A stretch of DNA of 8,522 nt, from contig CAAFJQ010000174.1 in assembly GCA_900763245.1 (NCBI GenBank), positions 1 through 8,522 of the forward strand. The letters are read 5' to 3'. Position 1 is the stretch's first letter, and every line of letters begins with the position of its first letter. The position numbers and the translations under genes are program-made. A model generated the notes under the pieces. The model was not told the origin of the DNA. It did no database searches and was given only the letters and a program-made list of their open reading frames with translations. Origin of the DNA: Bacilli bacterium (GTDB lineage Bacteria > Bacillota_I > Bacilli_A > RFN20 > CAG-288). Shown here in pieces: positions 1 through 6,156 of the stretch.

Positions 1-71
1 AGCTCAGCCCGGATTAGAGCGACCGCCTCCTAAGCGGTAGGCCAAGGGTTCAATTCCCTTCGGGAGCGCCA
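1..71 (+). tRNA. tRNA-Arg (anticodon CCT), 5' end cut by window edge
   Basis: The D-stem is GCTC/GAGC (2-5, 17-20). The anticodon stem ACCGC/GCGGT (22-26, 34-38) encloses loop CTCCTAA with anticodon CCT at 29-31, reading AGG. The T-stem AAGGG/CCCTT (44-48, 56-60) is perfect. The 3' acceptor strand CGGGAGC (61-67) is followed by discriminator G and an encoded CCA (69-71). The first eight bases, including the 5' acceptor strand, lie outside the window. Confidence 0.95.
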
Positions 72-76
72 TCTCT

Positions 77-154
77 GTGCCCGTAGCTCAGCCTGGATAG
101 AGCACAAGCCTCCGAAGCCTGTGGCCATGGGTTCAATTCCCTTCGGGCACACCA
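77..154 (+). tRNA. tRNA-Arg (anticodon CCG)
   Basis: The acceptor stem GTGCCCG/CGGGCAC (77-83, 144-150) is perfect and a 3' CCA is encoded (152-154). The D-stem is GCTC/GAGC. The anticodon loop CTCCGAA (110-116) gives anticodon CCG at 112-114, reading the Arg codon CGG. It lies 5 bases after the first tRNA-Arg and shares most of its T-arm, so the two are probably co-transcribed. Two stem positions do not pair: A107 with C119 in the anticodon stem and T128 with T142 in the T-stem. It is probably still functional but is structurally weaker than its neighbour. Confidence 0.9.
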
Positions 155-207
155 TTATTAACATGATCACGAAATTGCTCATCAGTTCTATGTTTGCTAT
201 CGCCAAT

Positions 208-462
208 ATGTCAAAAAAGGCCAGTGCAATCTATCTGATTGTACTGACGATCCTTTTCGGAGGTTCGATATCTTCTCTCCTTTATGGTGCAATCTATCTG
301 ACAAACGGAAGAGATGACAATCCTGAACATGTGAAGCTCATTCTGACACTCGGATTCGTTTTGTTCTTCTTTGTCCTTGTCATGATTGCACTGACTGCAA
401 TCGCAAGCAACTATGTCAAAAAGAACCCGCATAAGAATCCAAAAGCGCAGAACAAACAGTAA
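208..462 (+). CDS. small two-helix membrane protein, unknown function
   Basis: I do not recognise this protein. From the ATG at 208 it has 84 residues: a short basic start (MSKKAS), a first hydrophobic segment at about residues 7-31, a polar loop with Asn-Gly-Arg-Asp-Asp, a second very hydrophobic segment at about 44-67 rich in Phe, Leu and Val, and a basic tail of Lys, Asn and Pro. It is therefore probably a helical-hairpin inner-membrane protein with both ends in the cytoplasm (positive-inside rule). The frame is open further upstream, with ATGs at 163 and 190, and even runs into the tRNA. No convincing Shine-Dalgarno precedes any of these starts. I chose 208 because the product then begins with a typical charged N-terminus before the first helix. 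A terminator follows directly. It may be transcribed by read-through from the tRNA genes. Confidence 0.6.
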   Translation: MSKKASAIYLIVLTILFGGSISSLLYGAIYLTNGRDDNPEHVKLILTLGFVLFFFVLVMIALTAIASNYVKKNPHKNPKAQNKQ

Positions 463-468
463 ATGTAT

Positions 469-504
469 GCCTCTTTCCTTTGTGAAAGGAGCATTTTGTT
501 TTAT
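469..504 (+). terminator. rho-independent terminator after the small membrane protein
   Basis: Arms 469-477 and 484-492 pair over 9 positions with one mismatch and one G-T pair, around a 6-base loop. The T-rich tail ATTTTGTTTTAT follows. It separates the tRNA/membrane-protein unit from the cysK promoter. Confidence 0.7.
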
Positions 505-512
505 CAAATATA

Positions 513-541
513 TTGTTAACAGCATGATGAAAAACTATAAT
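513..541 (+). promoter_or_regulatory. sigma-A type promoter of the cysK operon
   Basis: TTGTTA (513-518) and a perfect TATAAT (536-541) are separated by 17 bases. Transcription would start near 548, giving a leader of only about 25 bases. That leaves no room for a T-box or other riboswitch, so any cysteine control is probably by a DNA-binding protein. Confidence 0.75.
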
Positions 542-571
542 CGTTCACGATCTTGAAAAGAGGTATATATC

Positions 572-1492
572 ATGGACTTTAAGGATTATTCAATGTTGGA
601 TCTGATTGGCAATACACCGCTTGTCCGTCTTAAAAACATCGAGAAAGCATATCATCTTTTTTCTCCGATCTACGCAAAGCTTGAAAGATGCAATCCTACC
701 GGTTCCATCAAGGACAGAATTGCAAAAGAGATGATTCTTTCCGCATTGAAGGAAGGAAAGATCAATCAGGATACTTTGATCATTGAACCGACCAGCGGAA
801 ACACCGGTATCGGATTAAGTGCAATCTGCGCCTCTTTAGGAATGAAGGCTGTCATTTTCATGCCTGCAAGCTGCTCCAAAGAGAGGGTCCAGATGATGGC
901 TGCTTTCGGTGCAGACTGCCGTCTTGTCAAAGAAGGCGGAATGGCTAAATGCATCGAGGAAGCTGAAAAACTTCACCAGGAAGTGAAGAATTCCTTTATT
1001 CCGCTTCAGTTTGAAAATCCAGCCAATTCCATGGCTCACTATAAGACAACAGGTCCTGAGATCTATTCTCAGACAGATGGAAGAGTCGATATCTTTATCT
1101 CCGCTTTCGGAACCGGTGGCACACTGACCGGTGTCAGCAAGTATCTCAAGGAAAAGAAGCCAAGCGTCCTATCTTTTGGTGTAGAACCTATGACTTCCGC
1201 CTTCGTTTCGACGGGAAAGAAAGGTCCTCATAAGATTCAGGGAATCGGGGCCGGTTTCAAACCGGACGTCCTCGATTTGTCCCTTGTCGACAAGGTTCTT
1301 ACCTGCAGCGATGAAGATGCCTATGAGATGACGAGAGAACTCGCCAGAAAGGAAGGGCTTTTTGTCGGCATCTCCTCTGGTGCCAACGTCTATACCGCTA
1401 TCAGGCTTGCAGAACAATATCCTAATAAAGTCATTGTCACCGTTCTTCCTGATAATGGAGAGCGCTACCTTTCTGTTGAGGGCCTTTTCTGA
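572..1492 (+). CDS. cysK: cysteine synthase A (O-acetylserine sulfhydrylase)
   Basis: This PLP-dependent enzyme makes L-cysteine and acetate from O-acetyl-L-serine and sulfide in the cytoplasm, the last step of cysteine synthesis. The 306-residue length is normal for the family. Visible hallmarks are the N-terminal GNTPLVRL (13-20), the PLP-binding Lys47 in PTGSIKDR, the substrate loop PTSGNTGIG (73-81), the QFENPANS segment (146-153), the PLP-phosphate glycine loop GTGGT (180-184), and GISSGAN and PDNGERYLS near the C-terminus. The start at 572 has an AAAGAGG ribosome site at 557-563 with 8 bases of spacing. It is the first gene of the operon and ends two bases before the serine acetyltransferase that supplies its substrate. 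The pairing supports cysteine synthase rather than cystathionine beta-synthase, which shares the fold. Confidence 0.95.
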   Translation: MDFKDYSMLDLIGNTPLVRLKNIEKAYHLFSPIYAKLERCNPTGSIKDRIAKEMILSALKEGKINQDTLIIEPTSGNTGIGLSAICASLGMKAVIFMPASCSKERVQMMAAFGADCRLVKEGGMAKCIEEAEKLHQEVKNSFIPLQFENPANSMAHYKTTGPEIYSQTDGRVDIFISAFGTGGTLTGVSKYLKEKKPSVLSFGVEPMTSAFVSTGKKGPHKIQGIGAGFKPDVLDLSLVDKVLTCSDEDAYEMTRELARKEGLFVGISSGANVYTAIRLAEQYPNKVIVTVLPDNGERYLSVEGLF

Positions 1493-1494
1493 TT

Positions 1495-2304
1495 ATGAAT
1501 GAGATTATCCGTGAACTGAAAGAACAATTCAACGACGATAAAAAACAGATTGTCTTAGATTCAAATATTGTCACTGATTTCTGTATCAAGACCACATCTT
1601 TGTTGATGATGGATTATCTCAATCCAAAATACAACGATGATGATTTAGAGAGCCGTTATTTTGAATCCTCTTCCTTGCTTAATAAGATTCTCTCCGGGCT
1701 TTTGATAGCGGACAAAGAAGAGATTAAGAATCAATTTTTCTCTGTCTTGCCAAGACTGAGAAAAACATTGAATACTTCGATAGATGCTATTCTTGAGGGA
1801 GATCCCGCTTCTTTGTCTAAACAGCAGATTGTTTTAGAATATCCAGGATTCGAGGCCATTCTTTACTATCGTATCGCACACGAATTCTATTCGCTTTCCC
1901 TTCCGCTTTTGGCAAGGTCGATTTCCGAGCTTGCCCATCATCATACCGGCATCGATATCAATCCTGGCGCGACGATCGGCGATTATTTCTTCATCGACCA
2001 CGGCACTGGCATTGTCATCGGTGAGACAGCTGTCATTGGAAATCATGTCAAACTCTATCAGGGTGTCACATTAGGCGCTCTCTCTTTGAAAAAGGGAAGA
2101 GACCTGATGGGCAAAAAGAGACATCCCACCGTCGAAGATTATGTTACAATATACTCTAACGCAGCAATCTTCGGTGGGAACACTGTTATCGGGGAACATT
2201 CAACAATCGGCGGTGATGTCTATTTGACACATTCAGTCGATCCTTATAGCATTGTTCTCCAGACTGACAAGGATCTCACGATCATCAAGGATAAAAACAA
2301 ATGA
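1495..2304 (+). CDS. cysE: serine O-acetyltransferase, EpsC-like subgroup
   Basis: The enzyme transfers acetyl from acetyl-CoA to L-serine, giving the O-acetylserine used by the upstream cysteine synthase. Residues 1 to about 140 form the helical N-terminal region, including EYPGFEAILYYRIAH. From about 150 the hexapeptide-repeat left-handed beta-helix begins with HTGIDINPGATIG. The catalytic Asp168-His169 pair (FFIDHGTG) and His210 (KKRHPTVED) match Asp157/His158 and His193 of the E. coli enzyme. The motifs YQGVTLGA and TIGGDVYLTHS suggest the EpsC-type subgroup. The C-terminus ends in a charged tail and lacks the terminal Gly-Asp-Gly-Ile that docks E. coli CysE into CysK, so a stable cysteine synthase complex is doubtful (inference). 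There is no separate strong ribosome site. Starting 2 bases after the cysK stop, it is probably translationally coupled. Confidence 0.93.
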   Translation: MNEIIRELKEQFNDDKKQIVLDSNIVTDFCIKTTSLLMMDYLNPKYNDDDLESRYFESSSLLNKILSGLLIADKEEIKNQFFSVLPRLRKTLNTSIDAILEGDPASLSKQQIVLEYPGFEAILYYRIAHEFYSLSLPLLARSISELAHHHTGIDINPGATIGDYFFIDHGTGIVIGETAVIGNHVKLYQGVTLGALSLKKGRDLMGKKRHPTVEDYVTIYSNAAIFGGNTVIGEHSTIGGDVYLTHSVDPYSIVLQTDKDLTIIKDKNK

Positions 2305-2306
2305 CA

Positions 2307-2310
2307 GGAG
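2307..2310 (+). promoter_or_regulatory. ribosome binding site fixing the start of the YdcF-like gene
   Basis: GGAG at 2307-2310 lies 7 bases before the ATG at 2318, directly after the cysE stop. It argues for this start over the longer open frame that begins at 2252 inside cysE. Confidence 0.75.
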
Positions 2311-2317
2311 AATAGAG

Positions 2318-2881
2318 ATGGCTTATAAAAGAGATCATATTCCTTCTCTTTTCAATAAAGAGGAGTATAGAAATGTACAGTCATCTCAGTACGCTCTACT
2401 GCTTGGTTCGGATCCTATAAGATGCAAAAGAAGAGCAAAGATTGCAAGTGACTTCTTTCAAGTAGGCGGAGCTAAGAAGATCATTCTTTCTGGTGGAGTG
2501 AAACATATTTTTCATGGCGAAGAGAAAAAGGAATGTGAGATTCTTCGCTCATTCCTTTTAGAGTATGGTGTCAGTGATGATGTTCTGTTAAAAGAAGATC
2601 AATCGACAGATACAATCACCAACATGATTGATTCTTTGCAAGTGATTGCAAAAGACAGATATCTTCTCGATGTGAAATCTGTCACGATCATTACAGAGCC
2701 TTTTCATCTTCCAAGAGCCATGCTTTTGGCTGACTATTTTCTGCCTTCTTATTTTACAATCCATGGTTATACAGAAAACATAGAAGAACAGATGAAAGAA
2801 GAAAGTGAATTGTTTGAAAAAGAGATCGAATATATCAATGATGTCATAAAGAGAACAAAAGGGAGGAAGGATCATGTTTGA
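2318..2881 (+). CDS. YdcF-like DUF218 family protein
   Basis: This is a 187-residue soluble protein of the DUF218 (YdcF/SanA/ElyC) superfamily. Its members have a Rossmann-like fold, and their biochemical role is mostly unsettled; some act in cell-envelope processes. Family signatures are the hydrophobic strand ALLLGSDP (26-33), the RAKIASDFFQVGGAKKIILSGG segment (about 39-60), the Ser-Thr-Asp-Thr block EDQSTDTITNM (93-103), and TEPFHLPRAMLLADYF (from 126), equivalent to the usual T-S-x-FH-x-x-RA motif. There is no signal peptide or membrane segment, unlike SanA and ElyC, so it should be cytoplasmic. It starts 13 bases after cysE and overlaps the next gene by 8 bases, so it is part of the operon. 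Its relation to cysteine synthesis is unknown. Confidence 0.8.
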   Translation: MAYKRDHIPSLFNKEEYRNVQSSQYALLLGSDPIRCKRRAKIASDFFQVGGAKKIILSGGVKHIFHGEEKKECEILRSFLLEYGVSDDVLLKEDQSTDTITNMIDSLQVIAKDRYLLDVKSVTIITEPFHLPRAMLLADYFLPSYFTIHGYTENIEEQMKEESELFEKEIEYINDVIKRTKGRKDHV

Positions 2882-3689
2882 AATCAGAAACAACTATCAC
2901 ACCCATACTTATCGCTGTGGGCATGCTATAGGAACAGATGAAGAATATGTTTTAGCAGCCATTGAAAAAGGATTCAAAGAAATCGGATTCAGCGATCACA
3001 TCTTTCTTCCGAATATGAACCAAGAAGGAATGCGAGGAAAGTATGAAGAGTTGGATGGCTACCTCTCTTCATTGAAGGCCTTAAGAGAAAAATACAAAGA
3101 TAGAATCAAAATCTATATCGGATTTGAAGCAGAATGGTACAAGGACTGCTACAAAGACTATTATGAATCGCTGTTAAGAGACAAAGGTGTCGATTATCTG
3201 ATACTCGGACAGCACTGCACCATTATCGATAACAGTCTTGTCTGGTTTTCTCAGTTCAAATATGTCGATAAGGCCTTAGACTGTTATCGTGACTATGTCA
3301 TTGATGGAATAAGGTCAGGATTATTCACGTATGTCTGTCATCCTGATTACTTTTTCTATTTCTATCCGGAATGGAATGAACATACAAAAGATGTCTCTCT
3401 AGAAATTATCAGGGAAGCGAAGAAATATCATCTTCCTCTAGAGATCAATATGGGATATGATGGCTGTCATAAAAACGTCTACCTGGAAAGCAAATCATCT
3501 CATTATCCCTATCCTGAATTCTTCGAACTCGTAAGACAGGAAAATGCGGACTGTATCTTAGGCATCGATGCTCATGATCCGAAGAGAATTCTGACTGCTG
3601 ACTATCAGAAGTTCTATCATTTCATCGAGAATCATAGACTGAATGTCCTTGATAAGGCAACGCTTATCAATCCGTTCAGAAAAGACTGA
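2874..3689 (+). CDS. PHP-domain phosphatase, histidinol-phosphatase (HisK/HisJ) type
   Basis: This is a 271-residue polymerase-and-histidinol-phosphatase (PHP) metal-dependent hydrolase. The metal ligands expected for a multi-metal PHP site are visible in order: His9 and His11 (YHTHT), His17 (RCGHA), His42 (FSDH), Glu85/Glu87 (GFEAEW), His114 (LGQH), His156 (CHPD), and Asp232/His234 (GIDAHDP). The family reference reaction removes phosphate from L-histidinol phosphate in histidine synthesis. No other his gene is nearby, so another phosphomonoester substrate is equally possible. The start at 2874 has a strong GGGAGGAAGG ribosome site at 2861-2870 inside the previous gene. The 8-base overlap indicates coupled translation. 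It is the last gene of the cysK operon. The specific substrate is uncertain; the fold assignment is secure. Confidence 0.85.
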   Translation: MFEIRNNYHTHTYRCGHAIGTDEEYVLAAIEKGFKEIGFSDHIFLPNMNQEGMRGKYEELDGYLSSLKALREKYKDRIKIYIGFEAEWYKDCYKDYYESLLRDKGVDYLILGQHCTIIDNSLVWFSQFKYVDKALDCYRDYVIDGIRSGLFTYVCHPDYFFYFYPEWNEHTKDVSLEIIREAKKYHLPLEINMGYDGCHKNVYLESKSSHYPYPEFFELVRQENADCILGIDAHDPKRILTADYQKFYHFIENHRLNVLDKATLINPFRKD

Positions 3690-3773
3690 CAACATACTCA
3701 TTGCTCATTAGATTGTTAGATTCAAAATCAATTGTTTTCTTTTATGTTTTTCAATATCTATACACCTTAAGCA

Positions 3774-3788
3774 CAATGAGAATCATTG
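3774..3788. repeat. inverted repeat CAATGA-GAA-TCATTG (weak terminator or Fur-box-like site)
   Basis: Perfect 6-base arms flank a 3-base centre, in the gap after the PHP gene. Read as RNA it would be a short hairpin followed by GCATTTTGTTT, a weak terminator for the cysK operon, which has no better one. Read as DNA, 3772-3790 matches 13 of 19 positions of the classical Fur consensus GATAATGATAATCATTATC. The sequence does not decide between them. Confidence 0.4.
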
Positions 3789-3898
3789 CATTTTGTTTCC
3801 AAAACACCCAAAGCATGGATTACTAATTTCAAACAAGAATAATCTGTTTTGTTCATTTGTCATTCCGTCTTCTCTTTCTAAAAGTGAAAAACAAACGT

Positions 3899-3927
3899 TT
3901 GAAGTCAAAAAACACTCTTGCTATAAT
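3899..3927 (+). promoter_or_regulatory. promoter of the tetR gene
   Basis: TTGAAG (3899-3904) and a perfect TATAAT (3922-3927) are 17 bases apart. The predicted transcription start is near 3934. A 10-base palindrome, CAAACGTTTG (3892-3901), overlaps the upstream edge of the -35 element. Confidence 0.65.
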
Positions 3928-3949
3928 TTTCGTGAAGCACAAAAACAAT

Positions 3950-3969
3950 TATCAGTATACTTACTGATA
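3950..3969. promoter_or_regulatory. operator-like palindrome in front of tetR
   Basis: Perfect 8-base arms TATCAGTA (3950-3957) and TACTGATA (3962-3969) flank a 4-base spacer. The site lies about 16 bases downstream of the predicted start of transcription and 33 bases before the TetR start codon. That size and position are usual for autorepression by a TetR dimer. Binding by this TetR is inferred. Confidence 0.6.
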
Positions 3970-4002
3970 TCAATAGATAATAAAAGTGATAGGAGGTGAC
4001 TT

Positions 4003-4566
4003 ATGGCAAATGAACTGACCAAAAAAGCAATGGTACAAGCCTTTATTCAATTGCTTGCCGAAAAGCCGTTCAAGAAGATCACAATCTCCGATATCACAGA
4101 TAGCTGCGGTATTAACAGAATGACTTTCTATTACCATTTTGAAGACATCTATGCTCTTTTGGACTATGCACTTAAATCAGAGATGAACAAAGCATTAAAC
4201 GGAAATTACGATGCATCCAACTGGATGGATGGTATGAAGAACATCTTCGAAGCATGCTTAAAGAGCAAATATTTAGTCATGAACGCTTATAAGTTCAATT
4301 CCAGAGGCAATGTTGAAGCCATCCTCGATCCCATCGTCTATCAGCTCACCTATCATGTCGTAAAAGAAGAGGCCGGAAACCATAACGTATTGGAAGAAGA
4401 TCTGGTCTTTGTCTCTGACTGTTATAAACATCTTCTTATCGGAACCGTCCTTGACTGGGTTAAAGAAGGCATGAAAGAGGATTATCAGAAAGTCGTCAAG
4501 AAGATTGAAAGATTCCTAGACGGCGAGACGGAATGGATTCTTTCCAAATTCGAACAGGTCGAATAA
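4003..4566 (+). CDS. TetR/AcrR family transcriptional regulator (DhaS-like)
   Basis: This is a 187-residue one-component regulator. The N-terminal DNA-binding domain is clear: TKKAMVQAFIQLLAEKPF (6-23) forms the first helix and its turn, and the helix-turn-helix spans about 26-45 with ITDSCGINRMTFYYHF. The pattern K-K-I-T-x-x-D-I-x-x-x-C-G-x-N-R-x-T-F-Y-Y-H-F resembles the DhaS-type TetR subgroup. The helical C-terminal half (50-187) would bind a ligand and dimerise; its ligand cannot be read. The ATG has a perfect AGGAGGTGA ribosome site at 3991-3999, so strong translation is expected. It is a single-gene unit, with its own promoter and palindrome upstream and a terminator directly after. 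No transporter or enzyme gene is adjacent on the same strand, so the target besides itself is unknown. Confidence 0.88.
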   Translation: MANELTKKAMVQAFIQLLAEKPFKKITISDITDSCGINRMTFYYHFEDIYALLDYALKSEMNKALNGNYDASNWMDGMKNIFEACLKSKYLVMNAYKFNSRGNVEAILDPIVYQLTYHVVKEEAGNHNVLEEDLVFVSDCYKHLLIGTVLDWVKEGMKEDYQKVVKKIERFLDGETEWILSKFEQVE

Positions 4567-4599
4567 AAAGCAGGGCGTGATGTATAGCGCTCTGCTTTT
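4566..4599. terminator. two-way terminator between tetR and marR
   Basis: A 12-bp stem, 4566-4577 with 4588-4599 (one G-T pair), encloses a 10-base loop. A-runs on one arm and T-runs on the other give a U-rich end in both directions. It serves the convergent tetR (+) and degV-marR (-) units. Confidence 0.85.
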
Positions 4600-4610
4600 C
4601 AGATTACGAT

Positions 4611-5051
4611 TCAGTCTTCGTTAGCGTAGGCCTGCAGGTTATCGCAGATCTTTTTCAATGTAGACGCAAACACGGCGGCATCCTCATCGGAGATTCCTCT
4701 CCTTGCTTTGAAAAGAGCGGCTGTTGCTTCTTCCTGGATATCTCTTGCCAAAATCTGACCGCTGACTGTCAAAGAGATTTTCTCTTTGTATTTGTTCTTG
4801 TTGTCGTAATTGATGTATTCTCTTTCCTTCAGGACTTTCAGTGCCTTAGATACAGCAGCTTTGTCTTCAAGTGTCAATTTTACAATCTCTGTTGCAGAAA
4901 GAGGGCCTTTATAGCTCAGATAAAAGAGAATCTCGACATGAATCGTCTTCAGATCTTTGTTTTTGACAGCTTTGCTTTTCAACTTGAAAACGCATTTGGA
5001 TGCCAGTCTGATATAGGTGAAAAAGTCGTCTAATCTCTTTTCTTCATTCAT
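4611..5051 (-). CDS. MarR family transcriptional regulator
   Basis: This 146-residue winged helix-turn-helix dimer is of usual MarR length. Residues 5-30 form the N-terminal dimerisation helix. Residues 37-80 hold the helix-turn-helix, with LSATEIVKLTLEDKAAVSKALKVL containing the recognition helix (about 63-78). The basic wing follows (DNKNKYKEKISLT), then the C-terminal dimerisation helices. The ATG at 5051 has AAGGAG 8 bases upstream (5060-5065), inside the last codons of degV, only 4 bases after the degV stop. The two genes are thus one operon. The likely operator is the double palindrome before degV. A role like FabT, the MarR repressor of fatty-acid synthesis genes in streptococci, is suggested only by the DegV partner; the ligand is unknown. 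Confidence 0.88.
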   Translation of the reverse strand: MNEEKRLDDFFTYIRLASKCVFKLKSKAVKNKDLKTIHVEILFYLSYKGPLSATEIVKLTLEDKAAVSKALKVLKEREYINYDNKNKYKEKISLTVSGQILARDIQEEATAALFKARRGISDEDAAVFASTLKKICDNLQAYANED

Positions 5052-5055
5052 GCTG

Positions 5056-5907
5056 TTAACTCCTTCTAAAGAAACTCAATGCAATTGTTCCAGGACCGCA
5101 GTGGGTGCCGATAGCAGCACCGATTCCATACATAGGAACTTCCTGTATGTAGGATTCATAAATCGGTTTGCTCGCTTCTAAGTATTTACGAAGCACTTCA
5201 TCGCTTCTTCCCGAATATCCGACACATAAAGGCAAGGAGAAATCGATGCCATTATATTTATCAATTGTCTTATTGATAAGATTATGGGCATTTTTATATC
5301 CTCTGGCTTTGCCGACGATTTTAATAACCCCGTCTTCCAATTCGATGACCGGCTTGATAGAAAGAACACTGCCGATAAAGGCAGTGGTTTTGGAAATGCG
5401 GCCGCCTTTCTGTAAATATTCTAACGTATCAACTGCCGCTAAGACAACAATATCCTCTTTCTTCTTTTCAAGGAAAGAGACGATGGCATCACACTCCATA
5501 TTCTTTGATAAGCAGTCTAAAGCGAGATAGACTAAGTTTCTCTGCCCGACACAGACGGAATTGCTATCAACAACATGGACTTTATCACTTCCTATCATGT
5601 CTTTTGCAATCAACGCGCTCTGATAGCAGCCTGATAATTTAGAGCCTAGAGTGATGCAAATGACTTCATTCCCTTTCTCTAGTTCTTCTTCAAAAGCTTT
5701 CTGATAAGTAGTCGGATTGACCTGCGTGGTTTTGGGGTATTCGTGAAGGTCTTCCATGCGATGATAGAATTCTTCGTGGGTGATTGTTGCACCATCGAGG
5801 AATTCTTCCTTTCCAAATATAGTGACGATAGGAATGACTCTGATTCCTGATTTTTCCGCTTCCTTCTGCGGTATATCTGAGCCTGAATCTGTAATAATTT
5901 CGATCAT
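5056..5907 (-). CDS. DegV family fatty-acid-binding protein (FakB-like)
   Basis: DegV proteins bind one fatty acid in a buried pocket. As FakB they present it to the kinase FakA, giving acyl-phosphate for phospholipid synthesis. Visible signatures are ITDSGSDIP (5-13), KTTQVNP (59-65), ITLGSKLSGCYQSA (85-98), DTLEYLQKGGRIS (161-173) and the C-terminal THCGPGTIAL with His269. Thr61, the Ser-rich loop at 89-92 and His269 fall where known FakB proteins contact the carboxylate (family knowledge, approximate). I place the start at the ATG at 5907 (283 residues) because a GGAGA site lies about 5 bases upstream; an in-frame TTG at 5919 would add four residues but has no ribosome site. It is the first gene of an operon with marR. 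No fakA homologue is in the window. Confidence 0.9.
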   Translation of the reverse strand: MIEIITDSGSDIPQKEAEKSGIRVIPIVTIFGKEEFLDGATITHEEFYHRMEDLHEYPKTTQVNPTTYQKAFEEELEKGNEVICITLGSKLSGCYQSALIAKDMIGSDKVHVVDSNSVCVGQRNLVYLALDCLSKNMECDAIVSFLEKKKEDIVVLAAVDTLEYLQKGGRISKTTAFIGSVLSIKPVIELEDGVIKIVGKARGYKNAHNLINKTIDKYNGIDFSLPLCVGYSGRSDEVLRKYLEASKPIYESYIQEVPMYGIGAAIGTHCGPGTIALSFFRRS

Positions 5908-5920
5908 TGTTTTCTCCAAT

Positions 5921-5938
5921 TTGTTGAATAGTCCACAA
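5921..5938. promoter_or_regulatory. start-proximal MarR-type operator (palindrome copy 1)
   Basis: TTGTTGA-ATAG-TCCACAA is a 7-4-7 inverted repeat with one mismatch. It covers the predicted transcription start of the degV promoter, just downstream of the -10 element. It matches the copy at 5953-5970 at most positions. Confidence 0.6.
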
Positions 5939-5939
5939 T

Positions 5940-5967
5940 ATTATACTCATCATTGTTGATTGTTCAA
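5940..5967 (-). promoter_or_regulatory. promoter of the degV-marR operon
   Basis: On the minus strand, TTGAAC (5967-5962) and a perfect TATAAT (5945-5940) are separated by 16 bases. Transcription would start near 5933, giving a leader of roughly 26 bases before the ATG at 5907. Confidence 0.7.
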
Positions 5968-5970
5968 CAA
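5953..5970. promoter_or_regulatory. -35-overlapping MarR-type operator (palindrome copy 2)
   Basis: TTGTTGA-TTGT-TCAACAA is a perfect 7-4-7 inverted repeat, the usual size for a MarR dimer site. It covers the -35 hexamer of the degV promoter. Its start is 32 bases from copy 1, about three DNA turns, so two dimers could sit on the same face. Confidence 0.65.
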
Positions 5971-6083
5971 TTCTTTTGTTTTCAGCATCCGCCTCTTATA
6001 TCCATATTGTTTATGATTTGATGTGTTTATTCAAAAACAAGGGCAATTATTCAGAAAACTAACAAATAAAGCTGTCAGTGGTG

Positions 6084-6089
6084 TATAAT
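6084..6089 (+). promoter_or_regulatory. candidate -10 element for tRNA-Leu
   Basis: A perfect TATAAT lies 68 bases before the tRNA-Leu. No good -35 hexamer stands at 16-18 bases upstream, so this is tentative. Confidence 0.35.
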
Positions 6090-6156
6090 CTAAAAGTCAT
6101 TCATCTGAAAACAACTTAAAAGAATATAAGATGATTTGATGATGAAATACTTCATT

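Noticed and set aside
1..154. Possible integration (attachment) site at the tRNA-Arg pair
   Set aside because: The T-arm half is shared between the two genes because they are paralogous tRNAs. No integrase gene and no further copy of the tRNA 3' end is seen in the window.
513..571. T-box or other cysteine-sensing leader before cysK
   Set aside because: The predicted leader is only about 25 bases, too short for any known riboswitch.
3892..3901. CAAACGTTTG as a cre site for CcpA
   Set aside because: The central ARCG fits but the flanking TG and CA positions fail, so it does not meet the consensus. It is noted only as a palindrome.
3793..3999. 68-codon open frame before tetR
   Set aside because: It begins at a TTG without a ribosome site and covers the tetR promoter, palindrome and ribosome site, so it is not a gene.
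6068..6079. AAAGCTGTCAGT shared with the arm of the hairpin at 7799-7810
   Set aside because: It is a single 12-base match with no inverted partner at 6068. The downstream copy is explained by the terminator.
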